Shown: positions 8,379 to 16,866 of the stretch, in pieces | How positions within the stretch are numbered: the first letter of the stretch is position 1 | How the letters are laid out: each line of letters starts with the position of its first letter | DNA from: Streptomyces sparsogenes | GTDB lineage: Bacteria; Actinomycetota; Actinomycetes; Streptomycetales; Streptomycetaceae | Direction of reading: 5' to 3' | Length of the DNA: 64,000 bases | Assembly: GCF_001704635.1 (NCBI RefSeq) | Contig: NZ_MAXF01000091.1 | Location: 22,497-86,496, forward strand | Notes under the pieces: generated by a model | Told to the model about the DNA's origin: nothing | Databases searched by the model: none | What the model saw: only the letters and a program-made list of their open reading frames with translations | Position numbers and translations under genes: made by a program

Positions 8379-9422
8379 GTGAAGAAGACGGCGACGCGGC
8401 TCGCGGACGGACGCGAGCTGATCTACTACGACGCGCGCGACGACGCGGTGCGCGACGCCGTCGACCCGCGGCCCCTGGACCCCATCGCCACCCGCTCCGA
8501 GATCCGCCACGACCGCCTGCTCGGCGACCGGGTCGCGATCGCCTCGCACCGCCAGGGCCGCACCTACCACCCGCCGGCCGACGAGTGCCCGCTGTGCCCC
8601 TCCCGGGAGGGCCGGCACAGCGAGATCCCCGCCGCCGACTACGACGTCGTGGTCTTCGAGAACCGCTTCCCCTCGCTCGCCGGGGACTCGGGCCGCTGCG
8701 AGGTCGTCTGCTTCACCTCCGACCACGACGCCTCCTTCGCCGATCTCACGGTGGACCAGGCCGCCCTGGTGCTGGAGGCCTGGACCGACCGGACCGCGGA
8801 GCTGGCCCAACTCCCCTCCGTCGAGCAGGTCTTCTGCTTCGAGAACCGCGGCAAGGAGATCGGCGTCACCCTCGGTCACCCTCATGGGCAGATCTACGGG
8901 TATCCCTTCACCACGCCTCGTACACAACTGATGTTGCGCTCGCTCGCCGAGCACCGTGAGCGCACCGGCCGGAACCTCTTCGACGACGTGGTCGCCGACG
9001 AGCGGGCCGACGGGCGGCGCGTGGTGCTGGAGGGCGAGCACTGGATCGCCTTCGTGCCGTACGCGGCGCACTGGCCCTACGAGGTGCACCTGTATCCGAA
9101 GCGGCGCGTCCCCGACCTCCGCGAGCTGGACGAAGGCGCGCGCACAGAGTTTCCACAGATGTATCTGGAACTCTTGAGGCGCTTCGACCGGATCTTCGGG
9201 CCGGATGAGCCGCCGACGCCGTACATCGCCGCCTGGCACCAGGCGCCGTTCAGCGTCGCGGACCGGGGTGAATTCGCACTCCACCTCGAGCTTTTCACCA
9301 TCCGCCGCACTTCCGGCAAGCTGAAGTTTCTCGCGGGTTCCGAATCCGGCATGAATGTGTTCATCAACGATGTGCCGCCGGAGGCCGCGGCCGAGCGACT
9401 GCGAGAGGTAGCGAGCGAGTGA
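8379..9422 (+). CDS. galT: Galactose-1-phosphate uridylyltransferase
   Basis: The enzyme transfers UMP from UDP-glucose to galactose-1-phosphate (Leloir pathway, cytoplasm). Support includes the zinc-ligand motif CPLCPS near residue 72, the HIT-type active site GHPHGQIYGYPF (nucleophile is the second His), and the C-terminal HLELFTIRRTSGKLKFLAGSESGMN. Start: GTG 8379 has AGGAG eight bases upstream; the ORF extends upstream but with no signal. 347 residues, usual length. The stop overlaps the GTG start of galE (GTGA), so the genes are translationally coupled; galK follows galE directly. Confidence 0.95.
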   Translation: MKKTATRLADGRELIYYDARDDAVRDAVDPRPLDPIATRSEIRHDRLLGDRVAIASHRQGRTYHPPADECPLCPSREGRHSEIPAADYDVVVFENRFPSLAGDSGRCEVVCFTSDHDASFADLTVDQAALVLEAWTDRTAELAQLPSVEQVFCFENRGKEIGVTLGHPHGQIYGYPFTTPRTQLMLRSLAEHRERTGRNLFDDVVADERADGRRVVLEGEHWIAFVPYAAHWPYEVHLYPKRRVPDLRELDEGARTEFPQMYLELLRRFDRIFGPDEPPTPYIAAWHQAPFSVADRGEFALHLELFTIRRTSGKLKFLAGSESGMNVFINDVPPEAAAERLREVASE

Positions 9423-10405
9423 GCAAGGCGCAGCAGAAGAAGTACCTGGTCACCGGCGGTGCCGGCTATGTGGGCAGCGTTGTCGCGGCGCATCTGCTCC
9501 AGGCCGGCCACCGGGTGACCGTGCTGGACGACCTGTCCACCGGGCACCGGGAGGGGGTGCCGGAGGGCGCCGAGTTCATCGAGGGGCGCATCCAGGACGC
9601 CGCCAAGTGGCTCGACCCCTCGTACGACGGCGTGCTGCACTTCGCGGCCTTCTCGCAGGTCGGCGAGTCCGTGGTCAACCCGGAGAAGTACTGGGTCAAC
9701 AACGTCGGCGGGACCACCGAGCTGCTCGCGGCGATGCGCGAGGCGGGCGTCCGCACGCTCGTCTTCTCCTCCACGGCCGCCACCTACGGCGAGCCCGAGC
9801 GGGTCCCGATCACCGAGGACGCCCCGACCGCGCCGACCAACCCGTACGGGGCGAGCAAGCTCGCCGTGGACCACATGATCAGCGGGGAGTGCGCCGCCCA
9901 CGGCCTGGCCGCGGTGAGCCTGCGCTACTTCAACGTCGCGGGCGCCTACGGGGCGTACGGCGAGCGGCACGACCCCGAGTCGCACCTGATCCCGCTCGTC
10001 CTCCAGGTCGCCCAGGGCCGCCGCGAGGCGATCTCCGTCTACGGCGACGACTACCCCACCCCCGACGGCACCTGTGTGCGCGACTACATCCACGTCGCGG
10101 ACCTGGCCGAGGCCCATCTGCTGGCCCTGGGCGCCGCCGCCGAGGGCGAGCACCTGATCTGCAACCTGGGCAACGGCAACGGCTTCTCGGTCCGCGAGGT
10201 CATCGAGACCGTGCGCCAGGTCACCGGCCACCCGATCCCCGAGGTGATCGCGGACCGCCGCGGCGGCGACCCGGCGGTCCTGGTGGCCTCGGCCGAGCGG
10301 GCCAGGGAGCGCCTGGGATGGCGCCCGAGCCGCGCCGACCTGGCCGGAATAGTCGCGGACGCCTGGCGGTTCGCGCAGCACGTCGCACAGCAGAAGGAGA
10401 GCTAG
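9419..10405 (+). CDS. galE: UDP-glucose 4-epimerase
   Basis: This is an extended SDR enzyme interconverting UDP-galactose and UDP-glucose with bound NAD. Residues 9-18 show the Rossmann motif VTGGAGYVGS. The catalytic Ser/Thr region is SSTAATYG and the YxxxK pair is YGASK. The substrate region LRYFNVAGAYGAYGE and the C-terminal AERARERLGWRP are typical of GalE. 328 residues. It begins at a GTG that overlaps the galT stop codon by four bases and ends three bases before the galK start, placing it in the middle of the galTEK operon. Confidence 0.95.
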   Translation: MSKAQQKKYLVTGGAGYVGSVVAAHLLQAGHRVTVLDDLSTGHREGVPEGAEFIEGRIQDAAKWLDPSYDGVLHFAAFSQVGESVVNPEKYWVNNVGGTTELLAAMREAGVRTLVFSSTAATYGEPERVPITEDAPTAPTNPYGASKLAVDHMISGECAAHGLAAVSLRYFNVAGAYGAYGERHDPESHLIPLVLQVAQGRREAISVYGDDYPTPDGTCVRDYIHVADLAEAHLLALGAAAEGEHLICNLGNGNGFSVREVIETVRQVTGHPIPEVIADRRGGDPAVLVASAERARERLGWRPSRADLAGIVADAWRFAQHVAQQKES

Positions 10406-10408
10406 CCC

Positions 10409-11611
10409 GTGAGTGACAGTGTGAGCGGCGCGGACCGCGCGGCGGAGGGTTTCCGCGCGGTGTTCGGCGCCGGGCCCGAGGGTGTGTGGGCGGCCCCGGG
10501 CCGGGTCAACCTGATCGGTGAGCACACCGACTACAACGACGGCTTCGTCATGCCGCTCGCGCTGCCGCACACCTGCCTGGCCGCCGCCCGCGCGCGCACC
10601 GACGGCGTCCTGCGGCTGCACTCCGGGGACGCCTCCGGCGGGGTCGTGGAGCTGCGCGTGGACGGCCTCGCGCCGGTCGCCGAGGCCGGGGCGGGCGGCG
10701 ACCGCGGCGGCTGGGCGGCCTACCCGGCGGGCGTGGTGTGGGCGCTGCGCGAGGCGGGGCTGCTCTCCGGCGCCGCGGCCGGCGGGGCGGATCTGCACTA
10801 CACCAGCACCGTGCCCACGGGCGCCGGCCTGTCCTCCTCCGCCGCGCTGGAGGTCGTGACGGCGACCGCGCTGAACGAGCTGTACGGTCTCGGCCTGGAG
10901 CCGCTGCGCATCGCCCAGCTGTGCCAGCGCGCGGAGAACGACTTCGTCGGCGTCCCCTGCGGAATCATGGACCAGACCGCGTCCGCCTGCTGCGCGGACG
11001 GGCACGCGCTGTTCCTGGACACCCGCGAGCTGGCCCTGCGCCAGGTGCCGTTCGACCTGGCCGCCGAGGGGCTGCGGCTGCTGGTCGTGGACACGCGGGT
11101 GAAGCACGAACTCGGCGACGGCGCGTACGCGAACCGGCGCGCCGCCTGCGAGGCGGGCGCGCGGGCGCTCGGGGTGCCCGCCCTGCGCGATGTCGCGTAC
11201 GAGCGCCTGGAGGACGCTCTCGCCACCCTCGCGGGCGACGAGACGCTGGTCAGGCGGGTGCGCCATGTGGTGACCGAGAACCGCCGGGTCGAGGAGGTCA
11301 TCGAGCGCCTCGACGCGGGCGCCACCCGGTCCATCGGCCCGATCCTGACCGCCGGGCACGCCTCCTGCCGCGACGACTTCGAGATCTCCTGCGCGGAGCT
11401 CGACCTGGTCGTGGAGACGGCCGACGCGGCGGGCGCGCTCGGGGCCCGGATGACCGGCGGCGGCTTCGGCGGCTCGGCGATCGTGCTGGTGGAGGAGGCG
11501 GACGCGGAGTCCGTGGGGAAGGCGGTGACCGAGGCGTTCGCCGCGGCCGGGTACCGGGCCCCGCGGATCTTCCCGGCGGTGCCGAGCGCGGGCGCGCGGC
11601 GCCTGGCGTAA
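10409..11611 (+). CDS. galK: Galactokinase
   Basis: This GHMP-family kinase forms galactose-1-phosphate from galactose and ATP, the entry step of the operon's pathway. It carries the galactokinase signature GRVNLIGEHTDYNDGFVMP, the ATP-binding PTGAGLSSSAALEV, the VPCGIMDQTAS region with the catalytic Asp, and the third motif RMTGGGFGGSAIVL. 400 residues, normal length. Start: GTG 10409 preceded by GGAG at 9-base spacing; the galE stop is at 10403-10405. A 339-base non-coding interval follows. Confidence 0.95.
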   Translation: MSDSVSGADRAAEGFRAVFGAGPEGVWAAPGRVNLIGEHTDYNDGFVMPLALPHTCLAAARARTDGVLRLHSGDASGGVVELRVDGLAPVAEAGAGGDRGGWAAYPAGVVWALREAGLLSGAAAGGADLHYTSTVPTGAGLSSSAALEVVTATALNELYGLGLEPLRIAQLCQRAENDFVGVPCGIMDQTASACCADGHALFLDTRELALRQVPFDLAAEGLRLLVVDTRVKHELGDGAYANRRAACEAGARALGVPALRDVAYERLEDALATLAGDETLVRRVRHVVTENRRVEEVIERLDAGATRSIGPILTAGHASCRDDFEISCAELDLVVETADAAGALGARMTGGGFGGSAIVLVEEADAESVGKAVTEAFAAAGYRAPRIFPAVPSAGARRLA

Positions 11612-11787
11612 CCCCCTTGCGGCGACGGCTCGTTGACCGATCCACCGATCAAATCCCGTACAGTTTCGTTGACTTACTCCTCACAACGGAACACGATCCT
11701 CATCAGAGCGGGTCAACGTCGGTGCGCCGACGGTCAGTTTTGCCGAAATGCACCCCTGGTGTCGGACCCCGGCCGTACGCTGGGCAC

Positions 11788-11809
11788 AGCGTCGGTGGGG
11801 GCCGACGCT
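11788..11809 (+). other. Hairpin in the galK-LuxR interval (11612-11950)
   Basis: AGCGTCGG at 11788-11795 pairs with CCGACGCT at 11802-11809. It is the only clear structure in the interval. Upstream, TTGACT (11669-11674) and CACGAT (11692-11697) at 17-base spacing form a weak candidate promoter for the LuxR gene. The hairpin could end galK transcription or lie in the LuxR leader. No further gene is visible here. Confidence 0.35.
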
Positions 11810-11950
11810 GATCAGGGGGCGAGACAGGCAGGTACGACGCCCGGGGTGGGGTAGCGATCGGCACGGCGGCGGCCGTGCGGCCGCGGCGACCCCCGCTCCG
11901 GGCGCCGTACCCGCACTGGTTTTTCCGTATCCGGAGTCGTGGGGGGTTCC

Positions 11951-12913
11951 GTGGCACGTATTCGGGTTCTCGTGGTCGACGACCATCGCATCTTCGCCGA
12001 GTCGCTGGCGGCCGCCCTCGCGGCGGAGCAGGACGTGGAGGTCGCGGCGGCCGGGAGCGGTCCGGCGGCGCTGCGCTGTCTGGAGCGCGGGGCGTCGGAG
12101 GGGCGTCGCTTCGATGTGATGCTGGTCGACGCGGACTTGGGAAGGGCGGCCGGGGCCGCCGCGGGGGCCGTCGGCATCCCGCCGCAGCCCCTGCCCGCGC
12201 CCGCCGAGTCGCTGGTGCCGGGCGCGGCGGTGGCCTCGCCGGTGCACGGCGCGGTGCCGGGCCCGCCGGTGAACGGCGCGGCTGTCGGCGCCGCCGTCGG
12301 GGGTGCGGCTGTCGGCGGTGCGGCGGTGGGCGGCGCGGCCGTGGGCGGCGCGGTGAACGGCCGCGTGGCGCCCGGCCGGATGGCCCCGGCGCGGCCGGTG
12401 GACGGCATCGCGCTGGTCGGCGGGGTCCGCTCCGCGCAGCCGGGCGTGCGCACCGTCGTGCTGGCCGAGCGCGACGACCCGCGCCGGGCGGCGGCGGCCC
12501 TCCAGGCCGGGGCCTGCGGCTGGGTCGCCAAGGACTGCTCGCTCTCCCGGCTGCTCGCGGTCATCCGGGGCGTGCTGCGCGACGAGACGCATCTGCCGCC
12601 CGCGCTGCTCACCGGCGTGCTGCGGGAGCTGACGGCCGCCCGCAAGCACCGCACCGAGAGCGAGCGGCTGGTGGAGTCGCTGACCCCGCGCGAGCGCGAG
12701 GTGCTGCGCTGCATGGTGGCCGGCCTCGGCCGCAAGGCGGTCGCCGAGCGGCTGTATCTGTCCCCGCACACGGTCCGCACCCATATGCAGAACGTGCTGG
12801 GCAAGCTCGGGGTCCACTCCACCCTGGCGGCCGTGGCCCTGGCCCGCCGCGCCGGCGTCGGACCGGTCGACCTAGCCGGGGAGGTTGTCGAACGGGGCGG
12901 TCAGCTGGCGTAG
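11951..12913 (+). CDS. LuxR-family response regulator with low-complexity insertion in the receiver
   Basis: An N-terminal receiver (IRVLVVDDHRIFAESLAAALAAEQDVEV) keeps the acidic pair and the phosphoacceptor Asp60 (VMLVDADLG). Directly after the Asp, about 75 residues of Gly/Ala/Val/Pro (GAAVGGAAVGGAAVGG...) interrupt the domain before it resumes at TVVLAERDDPRRAAAALQAGACGWVAKD. The C-terminal LuxR HTH is intact (LTPREREVLRCMVAGLGRKAVAERLYLSPHTVRTHMQNVLGKLGV). Start: GTG 11951 after GGGGGG; GTG 11939 is possible. It sits immediately after galK and converges on tamR, overlapping that gene by 42 bases. No kinase is adjacent. Confidence 0.82.
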   Translation: MARIRVLVVDDHRIFAESLAAALAAEQDVEVAAAGSGPAALRCLERGASEGRRFDVMLVDADLGRAAGAAAGAVGIPPQPLPAPAESLVPGAAVASPVHGAVPGPPVNGAAVGAAVGGAAVGGAAVGGAAVGGAVNGRVAPGRMAPARPVDGIALVGGVRSAQPGVRTVVLAERDDPRRAAAALQAGACGWVAKDCSLSRLLAVIRGVLRDETHLPPALLTGVLRELTAARKHRTESERLVESLTPREREVLRCMVAGLGRKAVAERLYLSPHTVRTHMQNVLGKLGVHSTLAAVALARRAGVGPVDLAGEVVERGGQLA

Positions 12914-13369
12914 TAGCGCGGCCAGCTCCGCGCGCTGTGCCTGGGACAGCTCGGCGAGGATGGCGCGCTCCTGGTCGAGCAGCCCCGCGAGCGCCTGGTC
13001 GGCGCGGTCCCGGCCCTCGACGGTGAGCCGCACCAGCACCCCGCGCCGGTCGCTGGGGTCGGGCAGCCGCTCGACGAGGCCCTTCTTCGCGAGCCGGTCG
13101 ATCCGGTTGGTCATGGTGCCCGAGGTGACCAGCGTCTGGGTGAGCAGCTGCCCCGGCGAGAGCTGGTACGGCGTCCCGGCCCGGCGCAGCGACGTCAGCA
13201 CGTCGAACTCCCAGGGCTCCAGGTTGTGCTCGGTGAAGGCGATCCGCCGCGCCCGGTCCAGATGGCGGGCGAGCCTGCTGACGCGGCTGAGCACTTCCAG
13301 CGGCTCCACGTCGAGGTCGGGGCGCTCCCGCCGCCACGCCGCGACCAGCCGATCGACCTCGTCCTCCAT
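12872..13369 (-). CDS. tamR: MarR-family regulator TamR
   Basis: The protein has 165 residues with a winged HTH of the MarR type (TEHNLEPWEFDVLTSLRRAG; LTQTLVTSGTMTNRIDRLAKKGLVERLPDPSDRRGVLVRLT) flanked by dimerisation helices. It is divergent from a trans-aconitate methyltransferase gene, with a perfect palindrome between them. That matches Streptomyces TamR, which is known to bind citrate and trans-aconitate and to regulate tam and TCA-cycle genes. The assignment rests on this context plus the MarR fold. Its 3' end overlaps the convergent LuxR gene by 42 bases, so the two mRNAs would be complementary there. Confidence 0.82.
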   Translation of the reverse strand: MEDEVDRLVAAWRRERPDLDVEPLEVLSRVSRLARHLDRARRIAFTEHNLEPWEFDVLTSLRRAGTPYQLSPGQLLTQTLVTSGTMTNRIDRLAKKGLVERLPDPSDRRGVLVRLTVEGRDRADQALAGLLDQERAILAELSQAQRAELAALLRQLTAPFDNLPG

Positions 13370-13401
13370 GACGATCAGTGTAGTTGGTCTGTCGACATGA
13401 A

Positions 13402-13421
13402 GTCTCTTGACGTCAAGAGAC
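13402..13421. promoter_or_regulatory. TamR operator palindrome
   Basis: GTCTCTTGACGTCAAGAGAC is a perfect 20-bp palindrome between tamR and tam, 32 bp from tamR and 70 bp from tam. It contains TTGACG on both strands, which could serve as overlapping -35 elements, so binding would repress both genes. MarR-family dimers typically bind palindromes of this size. Confidence 0.75.
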
Positions 13422-13491
13422 CTCTTGGGGCACGGTAGGCCCGACAGCGCGGATCATCACGCACCACGCCTACCTGCCAGGGGGCTTCGCC

Positions 13492-14310
13492 ATGCACTCC
13501 TCACCCACCTGGGACCCGGGGCAGTACCTCCGCCACGCCGGCCACCGCACCCGCCCCTTCCTCGACCTCCTCGCCCGCGTCCCCGACCTCCCCACCGCTC
13601 CCGGCAGCCCGCCCCGCATCGCCGACCTCGGCTGCGGCGCCGGCAATGTGACCGTCCACCTCTTCGACCGCTGGCCCGACGCCCATGTCACCGGCCTGGA
13701 CAACTCCGCCGAGATGCTGGAGGCGGCCCGCGCCCACACCCCGCCCGAGGGCGGCGGCCGGCTCGACTTCCGCCTCGCCGACGCCGCGCGCTGGATCCCC
13801 GACGAGCCCTTCGACCTGATCGTCTCCAACGCGCTGCTCCAGTGGGTCCCCGGCCACACCGAGTCCTTCCCCGCCTGGGTCGCCGCCCTCCGCCCCGGCG
13901 GCACCTTCGCCTTCCAGGTCCCGGGCAACTTCACCGCCCCCAGCCACACCCTGCTCGCCGAGCTGTCCACCTCCCCCCGCTGGCGCGACCGCCTCCCCAC
14001 CCCCCGCGCCCACTCCACCCCCGTCCTCGACCCGGCCGCCTACCTGGAGCACCTGGCCGCGCTCGGCTGCGAGGTCGACGCCTGGGAGACCACCTACATC
14101 CAGATGCTGACCGGCCCCGACCCGGTCCTCGACTGGGTCAAGGGCACCGCCCTGCGCCCCGTCCTCACCGCCCTCGAAGACGACCCCACGGCCCGCGACA
14201 CCTTCCTCGCCGAATACGCCGCCCTCCTCCGCGAGGCCTACCCACCCGGCCCCCACGGCACGGCCTTCCCCTTCCGCCGCATCTTCGTCGTGGCGCGCAC
14301 CGCCGCCTGA
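13492..14310 (+). CDS. tam: Trans-aconitate 2-methyltransferase
   Basis: This SAM-dependent methyltransferase detoxifies trans-aconitate, the by-product that inhibits aconitase. Class I motifs are visible: motif I IADLGCGAGNVTVHLFDRWP, the acidic VTGLDNSAEML, and FDLIVSNALLQWVPGH, characteristic of Tam proteins, plus the N-terminal WDPGQYLRHAGHRTRPFLDLLARV. 272 residues, normal for Tam. ATG 13492 follows AGGGGG. It is divergent from tamR and its promoter region holds the operator palindrome. Confidence 0.88.
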   Translation: MHSSPTWDPGQYLRHAGHRTRPFLDLLARVPDLPTAPGSPPRIADLGCGAGNVTVHLFDRWPDAHVTGLDNSAEMLEAARAHTPPEGGGRLDFRLADAARWIPDEPFDLIVSNALLQWVPGHTESFPAWVAALRPGGTFAFQVPGNFTAPSHTLLAELSTSPRWRDRLPTPRAHSTPVLDPAAYLEHLAALGCEVDAWETTYIQMLTGPDPVLDWVKGTALRPVLTALEDDPTARDTFLAEYAALLREAYPPGPHGTAFPFRRIFVVARTAA

Positions 14311-14413
14311 CCTCACCCGATCGGATGATCGGATCTCGTTCCGGCGCGGGGGCGTGGGGCGGCTGCGTAGCGTTGCGGTGTCGCTTGTGCCGACAAGCCG
14401 AGGGAGAGGCCAG

Positions 14414-15007
14414 ATGGGCGAGAGCTCAGGCCAGGGCGTGCTGGACGATTTCATGTGGCGAGCCTGGAAGGCCATGTGGCCCCTTGACGGCTTGCGCCCT
14501 GAGATCATCGAGGAGGCGATCGAGGTATCCCCTCCGCCCCGTCGTCGTCATAGCGTGGTCGCGAACCGTCTCCGTCAAGCCTCCGGCGCTCACCTCGCGG
14601 ACGGCGGCCACGCCGCCTATCAGGGGCTCACAGTCATCCACCACCGCAAGGCATGGACCCCGGATCTGGTCATTGCCCCCCGTGACCTGGACGAGCTCTC
14701 CGATGAAGAGGACCTCGGGGTCGACGCGAGCGGTGTCGCGGCCGTCTTCGAGGTGGTCTCGCCCGGCCGCGAAGCCCGGTCGCGTGACAGGGAGCGCAAG
14801 CGCCGGGCGTACGCCCGGGCGGGCATCCCGCTCTACGTCATGATCGACGACTTCGACGGCGAGGGGACGGTCAGCGTCCTCACCTCCCCCAACCCCGACA
14901 AGGCCGTCTACGCCGACGATCACCGCGTCCCCTACGGAAGCGACGCGGTCGTCCCCGACGGCCCGGCGAAGGGCTTCGCAATCGGCGAGGCGATCACCAA
15001 GCCCTGA
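14414..15007 (+). CDS. Uma2-family (DUF820) endonuclease-fold protein
   Basis: The protein has 197 residues with the Uma2/DUF820 pattern, a PD-(D/E)xK nuclease-like fold: EEAIEVSPPPRRRHSVVANRL at the front, TPDLVIAPRD (catalytic Asp position) and VFEVVSPGREARSRDRERKRRAYARAGIPLYVMID (Glu and following Lys/Arg helix). The family is common in actinobacteria and cyanobacteria; its biological role is unproven. Start: ATG 14414 with AGGGAGAGG upstream. It is followed after 14 bases by an SDR gene. A small inverted repeat CCGATC-GGAT-GATCGG (14317-14332) lies between tam and this gene. Confidence 0.8.
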   Translation: MGESSGQGVLDDFMWRAWKAMWPLDGLRPEIIEEAIEVSPPPRRRHSVVANRLRQASGAHLADGGHAAYQGLTVIHHRKAWTPDLVIAPRDLDELSDEEDLGVDASGVAAVFEVVSPGREARSRDRERKRRAYARAGIPLYVMIDDFDGEGTVSVLTSPNPDKAVYADDHRVPYGSDAVVPDGPAKGFAIGEAITKP

Positions 15008-15021
15008 CTAGTCTGCCGGGC

Positions 15022-15816
15022 ATGGATCTTGGACTCGCAGGACGACGTGCGCTGGTGACGGCAAGCAGCGGAGGCATCGGCGCGACGGTGGCGCGGACGC
15101 TGGTCGGGGAAGGGTGTGCGGTGCTGGTGCACGGGCGCGATCCGGGGCGCACGAGTGCGGTCGCGCGGGAATTGCGCGACGCTGGAGGGACGGTCGAGGC
15201 CGTGCTGGGTGACCTCAGCGACGACGAGGCCGCCGAGGAGGTGTCCGAGCAGGCCCTGGCCTGGGGCGTGGACGTGCTGGTCAACAACGCGGGTCCGTTC
15301 GTCGAAAACGACTGGGAGACCGCGGAGCCAAAGGCGTGGCTGGAGGCGGTGAACGGTAATGTCCTCTCCGCGGTGCGAATGATCCGGGCTCTGGTGCCAC
15401 CCATGCGCGAGCGCGGCTGGGGGCGGATCATCAACGTGGGCAGCCGGGCGGCGACGACGCCGCTGCCGAACATGGTCGAGTACTCGGCGGCGAAGGCCGC
15501 GGTGGTCAATATGACCACCAGCCTGGCCCGGCATCTCGCCGGATCCGGGATCACCGCGAACACCGTGAGCCCCGGAGTGGTCGTCACCGACGGGATGCGG
15601 CGGATGTTCGAGGAGGGGGCGGCCGAGCGGGGCTGGCCGCAGGAGTGGCCGGAGTTGGAGCCGCGCGTGGTGGCCGAGTACGCGCCGAATCCGGCGGGGC
15701 GGCTGGGCACCGGAGAGGACATCGCGGCGGCGGTTGCCTTCCTGGCCAGCCCGCTGGCCGGCTACATCAACGGGATCGACCTGCGCGTCGACGGGGGAAT
15801 CGCAGCGGTGCCGTGA
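15022..15816 (+). CDS. SDR-family NAD(P)-dependent oxidoreductase
   Basis: This is a classical short-chain dehydrogenase of 264 residues. It has the cofactor motif TASSGGIGATVART (TGxxxGxG type, with SSGGIG), NNAG (VLVNNAGPF), catalytic Ser in NVGSRAA, and YSAAK for the Tyr-Lys pair. The arginine in HGRDPGR after beta-2 suggests NADP preference. C-terminal GYINGIDLRVDGGIAAVP is typical. The substrate cannot be read. It follows the Uma2 gene by 14 bases and may share its transcript. Confidence 0.85.
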   Translation: MDLGLAGRRALVTASSGGIGATVARTLVGEGCAVLVHGRDPGRTSAVARELRDAGGTVEAVLGDLSDDEAAEEVSEQALAWGVDVLVNNAGPFVENDWETAEPKAWLEAVNGNVLSAVRMIRALVPPMRERGWGRIINVGSRAATTPLPNMVEYSAAKAAVVNMTTSLARHLAGSGITANTVSPGVVVTDGMRRMFEEGAAERGWPQEWPELEPRVVAEYAPNPAGRLGTGEDIAAAVAFLASPLAGYINGIDLRVDGGIAAVP

Positions 15817-15935
15817 AGCCAAGGTCACATACCGGGCACGCTTTGCCGCGGCACGCTCCCCCCGAGCCGCGTGGCGTGAGATCGTAGAGCGCTGAACAAC
15901 CATAGGGCGGGCCAAGGTTTCCACGGGGGAGAGCC

Positions 15936-16835
15936 ATGGACGGGGCGTCGGGCGGGTTGGGGCCGGGGGCAGGCGGGGCGAGCGAGGAGCAGCGGCAGCG
16001 CGGGGTGTGGATACTGGTCGCCGCCGCCCTCGCCTTCGCCGTGCTGGTGCTGCCACAGGTCGTCACGGACGACGACAAGACCTCGTTCGCGGGCAGCGTC
16101 CTGCCCTCCGGCGGCGACTCGCGGCTGCCGTCGCTGCCCGGCGGCCTGCCCAGTGGGCTGCCCAGCGGCGGTCTCCCCAGCGGTCTCCCCAGCGGTCTTC
16201 CCAGCACCTCGGCGCCCGGCTACGGGGCCGGGCAGCCGACGGGTGGCGGGGGGACGGACGGGGGCAGCGGGGGAGGCGGGGGCTCGGTGCGGACGCAGGA
16301 GCCCGCGACGCCCACCGTCGCGCCCGACCCCACCGCCGACGCCTACCGGGCGGTGAGCCCGGGCGACTGCCTGGCCGTGTACGACACCGGATACGACGAC
16401 TACAACACCCGGATCCCCTACCGGGTGAGCTGCGGCGCCGGGAACGCCTACATGTGGGTGAGCGCCGTGCGTTCGAGCGGCGGCGCCTGCCCGCAGGGCC
16501 CGGGCCGCAACTACATGTCGTACACCTCCCGGGGGCAGACCACCGCCCTGTGCCTGACCCGCCAGTTCAAGGTGGGCTACTGCCTGCTGGCCAAGCAGTC
16601 GGGCAGCGGCGCGCAGGCGCGGATGAACGCCGGGCTGATGACCGCGGTGGACTGCGACGACAAGCGGGTCCCGGCCCAGTACAACCAGATCCTGCACATC
16701 ACCGGCGTCTACCGGGCCCCGGCGAACGCCTCCGCGCGCAACTGCGCCCGGGTCCAGGGCGACCGCACGTACTACTGGTCGTGGCTGGTGAACGGCGGCC
16801 GGACGCTGCTGTGCACCATGATCTACCAGGGGTGA
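15936..16835 (+). CDS. Single-pass membrane protein with extracytoplasmic Cys-rich domain (LppU-like)
   Basis: The 299-residue protein has a short cytoplasmic Gly-rich head, one TM helix (GVWILVAAALAFAVLVLPQVV, ~24-44), a PSGLPSGGLPSG repeat linker and a Gly/Thr/Pro stretch. The ~150-residue exported domain begins at VSPGDCLAVYDTGYDDY and contains eight Cys likely forming disulfides (GDC, SCG, ACP, LCL, YCL, VDC, NCA, LCTM). The GDCL start resembles the LppU/septum-formation-type exported domains common in Streptomyces; that link is tentative. ATG 15936 with GGGGGAG upstream. Confidence 0.7.
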   Translation: MDGASGGLGPGAGGASEEQRQRGVWILVAAALAFAVLVLPQVVTDDDKTSFAGSVLPSGGDSRLPSLPGGLPSGLPSGGLPSGLPSGLPSTSAPGYGAGQPTGGGGTDGGSGGGGGSVRTQEPATPTVAPDPTADAYRAVSPGDCLAVYDTGYDDYNTRIPYRVSCGAGNAYMWVSAVRSSGGACPQGPGRNYMSYTSRGQTTALCLTRQFKVGYCLLAKQSGSGAQARMNAGLMTAVDCDDKRVPAQYNQILHITGVYRAPANASARNCARVQGDRTYYWSWLVNGGRTLLCTMIYQG

Positions 16836-16866
16836 GCCGGTCTACCAGGGGTGAGCGCCGCCGGCC

